A stretch of 64,000 bases of DNA from Cryptomeria japonica (taxonomy: Eukaryota > Streptophyta > Pinopsida > Cupressales > Cupressaceae). Below the pieces are notes generated by a model that did no database searches, had not been told where the DNA came from, and worked only from the letters and a program-made list of their open reading frames with translations. This document shows positions 55,814-64,000 of the stretch, piece by piece (the first letter of the stretch is position 1; each line of letters starts with the position of its first letter). The stretch covers positions 315,232,541-315,296,540 of the forward strand of contig NC_081405.1 in the NCBI RefSeq assembly GCF_030272615.1, written 5' to 3'. The translations under genes were made by a program, and so were the position numbers.

Positions 55814-56470
55814 CATCATGCATTTTTTTTACTTCTATGCCTATAACATATCTCAAGAGACCTAAATATTTCATCTCAAACTCTCTTTTCGTGGCCTTTT
55901 TAAAATCGGCAATGATGAAATCATCATCCCTAGTGAAAACTAAAATATCAACATATAAGACAACAATAAGAATCTTACCATCATCTATCTTGATGTAAAC
56001 AGTGGGCTCATCATCGCTTTTTCCAAAGCCATTTCTCATCAAATATGAGCCAATCTTGTTGTACCATTCTCGTGGAACTTGCTTCAACCCATAAAGAGAC
56101 TTCTTCAACCTATATACCTTGCCTTCATTACCCAGAACTTCATAACTAGGTGGCTGCTCCACATAAACTTCTTCTTTCAACACTCCATTAAGAAAATAAG
56201 ACTTCACATACATTTGAAATACCTTCCATTTGTGTTTGGCTTCAATAGCTATAACTACCCGCATGGTCTCCAGTCTTGCAACAGGGGAATTCGTCTCATC
56301 AAAATCTCTCCCAAACTATTTTTTATACCCCTTGACAACCAATCTTTCCTTATGGAATTTTGTTATGCCTTCGGCATTACTTTTGGTCTTATAGACCCAT
56401 TTAACCCCAACGAATTGCTTGTTGGGAGGTTAAATCAATTAACCCCAATGACTATGAGAAAATAATGCAA
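55814..56470 (-). pseudogene. copia-3 reverse transcriptase
   Basis: The open stretch 56264-55814 has VYVEQPPSYEVLGNEGKVY, KKSLYGLKQVPREWY and the catalytic box LYVDILVF (YVDI where YVDD is usual, near 55950). Upstream to 56470 are degraded N-terminal RT motifs. The RT continues on the far side of the solo LTR. Confidence 0.85.
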
Positions 56471-56746
56471 AGTTCACATTTTCATCAAAATCTTCTTCAT
56501 ACCTTCCACTTTGGTAGATCTCCTTTAGACTCTAGGTGTTCTTTAGCATTAGGGAGAAGAAAGTGGGGTCTGAACTCTCACTACTGCTACTACTTTTCTA
56601 TGCTGACTCTTATTTGTACTATCAGGAGCTTTTAGGAGTTAATTATCTGGCTATATTTGGCTACTTTCCTTTCAACCTGTTTCTGTCAGGATCTTTTTGG
56701 AGCTATCAGGAGTTTTCAAGAGCTATCTGGATTTGTCAAGGGCTCA

Positions 56747-57720
56747 CTAAACTTGGAGAATTTTGTGACAATTTGTTTGACTACCTATCTCCATCAAGAG
56801 ATTTGAGGAGTTGTCTGGAGCTATCAGGAGCATCTTCCTGATCTTCATACTCATCATTGATGGGTACATTTTGTGAGGTAGATGAAGAGATATCCACTGA
56901 GCCATCCCATGACTCATTATACAAGAACTCAACATCTCTACTAATGATGATCTTCTTGGTAATGAGGTTTTACAATATATATGCCTTGGATTCAACACTA
57001 TAGTCCATGAAAATGCATTTCTCACCCTTGAAATCTAACTTTTCCCTCTTCTCCATTGGCACATGAGTATATGCCACACACCCAAACACTCTAAGGTTCT
57101 CAATTGTCCACTTGCATCTAGACCACGTCTCTTGTGGAATCTTGTCATGAACCACCTTTGTTAGACTTTTATTTACCAAATATATTATTGTTGCGACAAC
57201 CTCTCCCCCATATTAATGCGGCAATCCTTTTGCTTTAAGCATGCTCATGACCATCTCAATAATGGTCCTATTCTTCCTCTCAACCACACCATTTTGTTGT
57301 AGAGTATACGTAGCTATTAGCTCCTTGATTCCATTTTTGTAAAAAAAATTCACAAAAGCATTGGAGGTATACTCTCCTTTTCATCTTGGGATTTAAACAA
57401 TAAAAATTTATCAAAAGCTTCAGATTTATCCTGCAAAAATTACACCCATTTTCTCTAGCTGAAATTATCAATAAAGGTAATAAAATATTCTCTACCAATA
57501 TATATGGTTTGCATAGGGCCAAATAAATAAATATTCATCGGCTCCAATGGTGCTCTTTCCCTTCTAGAGTCGCCCTTTTGAAAGGGTAGCCTATGTTGCT
57601 TACCCAAAATAAAAACCTCACACTTGCTACTAGGCTCTTCTATCCTTGGAAAACCATCTACTATTTTTTTCTTGGACAATATACTCAGACCATCATAACC
57701 CAAGTACCCATACCTAAGAT
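56747..57720 (-). pseudogene. copia-3 integrase
   Basis: From the right: the pre-integrase zinc region (GYDGLSILSKKKIV, KCEVFILGKQHRLPF, 57703-57550), start of the catalytic core (YFITFIDNFS near 57460), broken core sequence with an LLQQNGVVERKN-like segment near 57290 in another frame, and the C-terminus (TWSRCKWTIENLRVFGC, KREKLDFKGEKCIFMDYS; 57179-56970). Several frames are used. Confidence 0.8.
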
Positions 57721-57899
57721 TCCATAGCTTGGAAGGGTCTTCAATGTTTCTCTTGAGGGCCTTTAACTACTACATTGTTGTACATTCTTGGTTGGGAGGT
57801 GTAGTGATGGACTCGGAAGAGAAGCATGTCTCTATTATCAAAGGAAACATTTGGTTATTTGTCATTTGTACTACTATAACAACTTTCTTACTCCCATCT

Positions 57900-59142
57900 T
57901 TGTAAAAAATGACACACTCACCCTTCTCCATCAACAACTTGTATCCATTTTGGATCAGCTATCCAACACTCATGAGATTATGTTTAATGCCCGGACCAAA
58001 GTAAACATTCTCAATCTCCTTCTCAAATTGCTTGGTGTGGATCATAATAGAACCTTTTCCCACAATTGGAACTATTCCATTATTCCCCATTTTGATCTTA
58101 GATTTGATATATTTGTCAATAAATGAGAAAAAGCACTCATTTCCACTCATGTGGTTACTACAACCGTTGTCCAAATACCAGACCTCTATATTGCCTTATT
58201 CACCAATATTGCACATGATGAAGGTTGTGGACTGATTATTTTCACCCACATTCACATCAGCCATATTTGTATTCTGCCTTGGCTGGTACCTTGGCTTTTC
58301 TAAAAATCTCTTGCATAATGCCTTGAAGAATTCTATATTGCTTTTGTCATACCTCTGATTTGAGCTGCTATGCTTCCTGGCTTATTTGGAATTATTTTGA
58401 GAGCTACTTTCTCCCTCTTAGTTTTTTACTTGTCCAGAGCTATCTTCATTGCCACAACCTCTGCCACTTGAGCTCTTTCCACCATTTCTTCCTCTCCCCC
58501 TGCCTCTTGCATTGGCTTGAGCTTTGAATTCTTTCTCTTGGGAAGATGTAGAAAACCTATTTAGGTACTTCTCATGGGTTTGAAATCCTTTGCCTCTTCA
58601 ATGGTGATCACTATTGCATCAAACTTTGAAGGCAAACTTTGAAAGATTTTCTCAACAATCCTCTACTCCTTCACAGTTTCTCCATTTGACATCAACTAGT
58701 TCAACAAACTAGAGACTCTTGTATGAAAATCTAAAATGGACTCGTTGTCTTTCATTTGCAGAGTCTCAAAATCTCTCCTAAGCATTTAGAGATTTGCCAA
58801 TCTAACTTTATCAGTCCCCTTGTAACTAGTTTGGAGGATTTCCCACACTTCCTTAACATAGTTAGTTGCTGCTATTATGGGAAATATTTCCTCTGTCAAG
58901 GCTAGTTCGATCAAACTCAATGCCTTAGCATCTTTTCTCCTTGTCTCCCTTAGGTTGTTCTTTTGATTGTTTGTGAGGGTAGCATACTAAGCTGGATCAG
59001 TTATATCCAAAAACCCATTGACACAAAGCTTCCATAAATTGTTTGCAACCATGATGTTCTTCATCTTCTTGGCCCAAACATCATAATTTTTTCCATTAAC
59101 GGATGTTGGTTGTTGCCAGTTCTTTCCTTCATCTATAGCCAT
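57900..59142 (-). pseudogene. copia-3 gag and protease
   Basis: The ATG at 59142 begins MAIDEGKNWQQPTS, a usual copia gag start. A UBN2-like core follows (YDVWAKKMKNIMVANNLWK, VWEILQTSYKGTDKVRL) with stops and one or more frame changes. A zinc knuckle was not found. The protease lies at 58174-57959: LDNGCSNHMSGNECF (DNG in place of DSG) and FGPGIKHNLMSVG. Confidence 0.8.
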
Positions 59143-59222
59143 GTCTCCTACACATAAAATGTAAATACCCTAGAAAAACAAATGCCCTTCTCACAAGGAT
59201 TTAGGATCTATGGCTCTATAGC

Positions 59223-59912
59223 TGGGAAGACCTAAAATACATAGAGACTACTATCTCAATCCCCAAATATATAGGAGAAAACCCACAAAGAGTAAAGTAA
59301 AAACACACATTTCTATTTTCTATTGAGCTAGAAATGATTTAAAAAAAATACAAAACAAATTAAAACACAAAATCTACTGATTACAAACTACTAGACATTG
59401 ATCAGGAGCTGCTTTCAACTACAAAATATAGAGCTTCTCTAAGCTCACTATGAATCAATACTCACTTGGAGCTACATATAGTCAACAACAATCACTGCTA
59501 AACTAACAAACCATACAGTCAGGAGCTATCTTTACTCAACTTACGAAACACACACAAGCTACTGTTGTGAACTAAATTCTTTGCACTCACTCTCGAGCTG
59601 TACTTCTTCTCTGATCTATTAATATGAACTCTACTAGACACTCTGCTCTTCTTTCTGAGCTACCTGTAATCTGGAGAACATTCTCCCTTTTTTTCTTGCG
59701 GTTGTCCTCTCAAAAATTCCCCCCCCCCCAAATAAAAAATTCAAAATCATAGCTACCACATAAATTTCTCTTCAGTCTGCAATTTGTGTCAAGAGCTGTT
59801 GAGGTGGAGATCCCAACCAAATATTCTCCAAGATTTCTTTTGTATCTCTCCTCACATGTAGGTGGGGAGTTATGTTGGGGGATGGTAGCTCAGACAACAT
59901 TAAATTCCAACA
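59223..59912 (-). repeat. copia-3 5' LTR
   Basis: A 690-bp LTR. To its left (59199-59222) the minus strand reads CAGCTATAGAGCCATAG, a degraded tRNA-iMet primer site. To its right LINE-2 resumes. Confidence 0.85.
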
Positions 59913-60117
59913 TTGCTCCATACCAACCCAGACGAATCTCCTTTGAATTTGATCTAATTTTTTATCCCAAGAAGTTGGGATGTGAAAAAGAGAGACGCTT
60001 TAAACTGAAGTTCTTTGCAAAGAATCTTTTAGAAGCGAAATCTTACCAGCACTGCACAGGACCACAACTTTCCATCGAGCCAACTTCCTCTCAATTTTTT
60101 TCCAATAGGACTTTAAC
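59913..60117 (-). pseudogene. LINE-2 ORF2, RT segment upstream of copia-3
   Basis: Reading leftwards: SYWKKIERKLARWKVVVL, SAGKISLLKDSLQ and DQIQRRFVWVGMEQ. These align with SYWNSLVDKFHKKLAGW, QAGKLLLLKATLQS and EKIQRRFLWSGVEE of LINE-1 ORF2. Homology is lost right of about 60117, which marks the 5' truncation point. Confidence 0.8.
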
Positions 60118-60179
60118 ATATTTTCATTTATTTTCTTGCCTTGTGAGATTTATCACAAGAGATAACATCTTATGAAGAC

Positions 60180-61564
60180 TCGCATAGGCACCAATTCGTG
60201 CACACTTATTGAGAACATCTATGAAGGATGCAACCAGATGACATAAATGAGTGGATGACACAATGGTCTGTCAGAGGGAGTAAATAAATGAGGATACTTT
60301 CAACATAATTTTCCTTACAATACCTAATTATTTATTGTTATTCATATTATGTTGACCTATATTTTTTTATTCTTACCTACCGATTTGAGTCAAGATCTTG
60401 GTCATGATAGTCTGTTAGCAAGATATGACTCTTTGGCTTCTCTATGTTTTTCTTTTTATCTCCGTTTGTATTGTCTTATTTTTATTTTGATAATGTTTCC
60501 TTTTTGTTTTTGTGCAACCAAATGAAGAGCGTTGTAGGGTGCTAAGTAAGGAGAAATATGAGGCGGTAGCTTGGGACAAGTGTTTTAAAATAACAAAAAT
60601 TTATTTCTTCCCACTATTTCATATATAGAATTCCCATTTTTCACTACTTCCCAAAACCCAGTAGTATTTTATTTATTTTTGTATTATCATTTTTACTCAC
60701 TCACTTACATAATTACTTGTTTTCACTATAGGCTTCTATATATCTTGGTGTATAATGCAACAATACAAACAAGTAGATTTGAGTTCTCATACATGTATTC
60801 ATTTTTACATCCATATATATAAATTACATAGGTTTTAAGATTGATGCAATAAAATAATATCGTACTCATATGTATGATGTTCTTGAGTATATAATGAATG
60901 TTCATCATTACACTAGATATGTACATGCAAAAAAATAATATGCATTATGATTACTTTGTAAAGAAGTACATACAACCATAAATAGTATATTTATTTTGTT
61001 AATCTTCAATAGTAGTAACATACACACTTGCAAACATAGACATAGTGAAGCTCAATTGACTTGTCTAATCGGTATTTAAATCATTATGTATATAAAGATT
61101 TAATTTTATTGAATAGATTTCCATGTAACCAAGATCCTTGACTATTTATACCCAAGAGTAAGCAGATTTGTATCCATATATGATTTTTTTTTTAAATACA
61201 CATATCCACCTAGACAAAGATAATTTATAGTAAAAATTGTATAGTTAACTTAAATTTTAATGCATAAGGTGAATAAGATATTCAAGCAAATAAATGCTTT
61301 TCTAAGAGATTTATTCTCCTTATCACTTACTTGAATTCAATAAGGAATGTCTTTAAATGGATTTAGACTCACCAACATATTCATATTTCATTTTAGTCCT
61401 TACAAAGTAAGAATATATTAAATATCTATAGACATTGAGGATATTTCATTTTCATTTTCGTTCCCAATGTAATAATGGAGGAACGCCAAGTTTGCACTCT
61501 TTACTTTTGTTATCATTACATAATGAAAATATTTCAAATGAATAATTTTTCTTTATTATTTCAT
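60180..61564. other. AT-rich noncoding stretch
   Basis: I see nothing beyond short A/T runs and TATATA tracts. No coding signal was found. Confidence 0.5.
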
Positions 61565-62030
61565 TTTAAGGAGCATCTTTAGGCTCAATGTTAGTATTAT
61601 GGTTAGAATTAAGGTTTAAATTATTGCTAGGGTTAGGGTTATGATAATGGTAAAAATTATATGAAATAATTATCAATATTTGTCATATGTGAAGGGTGAC
61701 ATAATTCGTAATTAATTTAATCACTAAACATGTAGTGAAATAGTAAGGGTTAGGGATAGGTTTAGGGTGAAGATTAGCATTATGGTTAGAGTTAAGGTGT
61801 ACATCATTATGAGGGCTACGATTAGGGTTCACATGAAGGTTAGGGTTTGGTTTAGGTTTATAATTATGGTTAGGGTTAGGATTTAGGATTAATGTTAGGA
61901 TTAGGGTTAAGGTTAGGGTTAAGGTTACTATTATGGTCAAGGATAAGGTTTACATCATTTTTAAGGTTATGCTTATGATTAGGGCTAGGTTTCAAGGTTA
62001 AGGTTATGATAATGGTTAGGGTTAGGATTA
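61565..62030 (+). repeat. degenerate telomere-like repeat tract
   Basis: Many copies of GGGTTA, AGGGTTAGG and GGTTTAGGG occur with frequent substitutions and 5-9 bp spacing changes, over about 470 bp. Plant telomeres are TTTAGGG; here most units are degenerate TTAGGG or TTAAGG. It is flanked by ordinary AT-rich DNA, so it is interstitial, not a chromosome end. Confidence 0.7.
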
Positions 62031-62494
62031 TAATTTGATTGATGATTATTTAATGTCACACATCTTCGAGAATCATGTATTACAAATAAATAGTACCACA
62101 AAATATGTTATGAAAAATAAAATATATTAGTAGTGGAATTTTTATACATTGTCACACACTTAAAATTTATTTTAAATGGTATTATGTCTTTTATATTATA
62201 ATATAATTCAAACAAATTTGATAAATATTCTAAAAAATGTTTGATATTTTGTTGCTATACATTTAACATTTCAAATATATTTATTGAACATGCATTTAAA
62301 AAATATATTTAAAGCCACACATTTAGAAAACCGCATGTATAACAATTAATATTGTTGTCATTTCAATTTACATAGAGGAGAAAAAAATACATGCTTCTCT
62401 ATAGTGAACTTGAATAAATGAGAAGTAATGAAGTTCAAATAAGAATTAACTATAGGAATAGTAATTCACTCTAATGGTGTAAATACATCATGAA

Positions 62495-62834
62495 TTATTC
62501 AGTGATGAGTATGGTATTACGACCCTTATTTGGAACATGATTATGATCTACTTCTTTAATCATATTTTGAAATCTGAACACTATTACAGATACCTCACAA
62601 GCTTTTTTCGCAACATCTTCCATTTTCAATATTTCAAGTTCTTTGACATCATTGATCATTAAGATCGTGTTTCCAATTTCTTTGACAATTTTGTTGTAGC
62701 ATTCTAAAATAATTATCATGCATTTGTCAATAGGAGTTTCAACAAAATTGTTTGAGCTTATAGAGGCAATTGGGATTTGAACAATGATTTCTAATTTGTT
62801 CTGTGAAACATTCATATTTCCAAGTATTTGCTGA
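62495..62834 (-). CDS. possible terminal exon, uncharacterised
   Basis: On the minus strand a canonical acceptor (TTTTTTATTTTCAG) is followed by 112 open codons to a stop at 62495-62497. The peptide contains IPIASISSNNFVETPIDKC and a helical stretch (ILECYNKIVKEIGNTI). I do not recognise it. No upstream exon with matching phase was identified, and the surroundings are transposon-rich, so it may be a chance ORF or a relic. Confidence 0.22.
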
Positions 62835-63019
62835 AAATAAAAAAGAGTGAAATTAAGGTTAGTATTTGGGAACAATGACCATAAAAAATAATCATAAATT
62901 GTGATGAAAATAGAAAATTACCATATTTAGTAGCAAAAACAATCTATGAAATAAATAATGAAAACATTTATTAGTAATTGAATTTTATTAAATCATTACA
63001 ATAAGATGTTAGTTGTCTT

Positions 63020-63440
63020 ACTATGTTTTTGAATATGGGAAAACAGGTTTTGATGGGTCCCTAAAACCCATTACAGTCAGAAAATCAAAATATAAACATT
63101 ACAACCCAACAAAAAGACAACAAACAAAAGAAAGACAACTGGCGAACTAAATGCCAACAAACAAGAGAATGTGGATTATAGACCAAAAAAGACCGACAGT
63201 AGTCCAGGCTTAAGTTAATTTCTAAAGCATCTCCGCTACTTCAAGCTCCATCTGTTCCATGTTGTCCGATGCCCGCTTAATCTCCTCAATCTCCTTACTG
63301 TGGCTTTGCATCCTTTTAGTGGTTGCTCTTGTTCTTCTCCCTAGCCCTGTGTCCCTATAATATGGGGTGTCATCCTTAACATGTTTAATGTCACTAAAAT
63401 TATTTAGATCAACACAAAAAAAATCTAAAACCATAAGAAA
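63020..63440 (-). mobile_element. LINE-3, 3' end fragment
   Basis: A minus-strand fragment consisting of the C-terminal charged tail of an ORF3-like protein (63365-63222: RMQSHSKEIEEIKRA, EQMELEVAEML, stop), a T-rich 3' UTR, and the tail TGTAATGGGTTTTAGGG ... AAAACCTGTTTT near 63070-63020. The tail matches the 3' end of LINE-1. The copy is strongly 5'-truncated; the exact break is unclear. Confidence 0.55.
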
Positions 63441-64000
63441 ATGATGTTGAATAAAGAAAATTAGCCTTTATATTTGATTAAATTATTTAAATCAAAATAT
63501 ATTCAATGACATTAAATCTTGAGAATTTTAATACAGAATGATTGTTTGTTTAAATTAGATACGAATAGTCATTCATGAATGTGTCAATTTTTCTTTCCAA
63601 TCATAATATGTATATATATTATCTTATTAATTTTACATAGAACTATTTACATCTCATAAAAATATTATTTAATAAAATATATTTTAGCCTAACTAAACCT
63701 CAAATATATTATTAAAAAAAAATTATACATTTTTTTCACCTCAAATAATTAATTTGCATCAATCAATGTGTTTCCACTACCAAACTCTTTGAATATCCAA
63801 TAAATTGAACCAAGTGTGGATTTTTATTGTCAAGTGTTTGGGTGAAGAGAGAAAGGATCATGATATCAAGAGAAGAGAGAAGAATTGTAGCATTGCTAAT
63901 TATTTAGAGAAGTACAAAGTGCAAGAGTGTGGGACCTATATCAATAGTATCTTTTTCTAGTGTCAAACCTTGTGAATTATGTGTGGTTAAAGCCAAAGCC
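63441..64000. other. AT-rich noncoding stretch
   Basis: No gene, RNA or clear repeat is visible up to the end of the window. Confidence 0.5.

Larger units (their letters stand above)
53563..59912 (-). mobile_element. copia-3, Ty1/copia LTR retrotransposon
   Basis: A full-length element of about 5.5 kb, now 6.35 kb because a solo LTR entered it. LTRs lie at 53563-54265 and 59223-59912, running TGG to CCAACA, and are clearly diverged. A purine tract lies beside the left LTR and a degraded tRNA-iMet primer site beside the right LTR. Order on the minus strand: gag, protease, integrase, RT, RNase H. It splits LINE-2 within RT. An exact target duplication is not visible (CAATT left, TTGCT right). 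Confidence 0.88.
49600..60117 (-). mobile_element. LINE-2, 5'-truncated L1-type element (split by copia-3)
   Basis: A minus-strand LINE of the same kind as LINE-1. Its 5' end is lost: homology starts at the SYWKKIERKLARW segment near 60117, in the second half of RT. Sequence runs to 59913, is broken by copia-3 (53563-59912), and resumes at 53562 in the RT motif that follows. Then come the RT C-terminus, zinc-finger domain, RNase H, ORF3 and a 3' tail near 49600. Truncation at the 5' end is usual for LINE copies. The frame is heavily broken and no catalytic RT box remains. Confidence 0.85.

Noticed and set aside
59786-60175. 129-codon plus-strand ORF
   Set aside because: It runs antisense through the copia-3 LTR and the LINE-2 RT segment; the minus-strand homology explains the region.
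61565-62030. A true telomere
   Set aside because: Units are degenerate and ordinary sequence continues for 2 kb to the right.

Overview
The window looks like nuclear DNA from a large, repeat-choked seed-plant genome. A conifer is my guess, with low confidence. It holds L1-type LINEs with an RNase H domain, Ty1/copia elements primed by initiator-Met tRNA, a 16-kb Ty3/gypsy element of Tat type with two RNase H domains and a captured plant mobile domain gene, long simple-sequence tracts, and no recognisable single-copy host gene. Nearly every coding region belongs to a transposable element.

Layout. (1) 1-421 and 14562-16548 are an old minus-strand Ty3/gypsy element (gypsy-1). Its protease lies left and its gag right of a later insertion. 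(2) Copia-1 (427-14556, plus strand, target duplication CCTGT) sits inside gypsy-1. (3) LINE-1 (about 6019-14193, plus strand) sits inside the right LTR of copia-1. It carries ORF1, ORF2 and a third reading frame, ORF3. (4) A 16.3-kb Tat-type element (16554-32857, minus strand, TSD AGAAT) sits in the presumed LTR of gypsy-1. Its 794-bp LTRs differ at one position by eye, so it is very young. It encodes gag-pol on the minus strand and an antisense plant mobile domain (PMD) gene on the plus strand. (5) 33545-42230 is a roughly mirror-symmetric block: (GA)n, a CATATG-centred minisatellite, copia-2 (34701-41364, minus strand), more minisatellite, then (CT)n. (6) 42255-49600 is noncoding. It contains a tRNA-like/SINE-like patch and a pair of about 0.8-kb direct repeats around 3.2 kb of noncoding DNA. 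(7) LINE-2 (about 49600-60117, minus strand, 5'-truncated) is split by copia-3 (53563-59912, minus strand). Copia-3 is itself split by a solo LTR related to the Tat element (55004-55808, TSD TATAC). (8) 60180-64000 is AT-rich DNA with a degenerate telomere-like tract, a doubtful exon and the 3' end of a third LINE.

The most interesting signals are three. First, the LINE family carries a third ORF downstream of the RNase H domain. It is recognisable in LINE-1 and again, at the same place, in the independent LINE-2, and probably as a C-terminal remnant in LINE-3. Second, the Tat element has gag-pol and an antisense PMD gene with its own predicted promoter and 5'-UTR intron, and both leaders carry arrays of the same degenerate 10-mer (GCGTCTGTGT) in the sense direction. 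Third, the Tat element is almost new by its LTRs but has seven in-frame nonsense codons and no net frameshift in a 2493-codon gag-pol, which suggests a copy mobilised in trans. All boundaries and homologies were read by eye; none was confirmed by a search.
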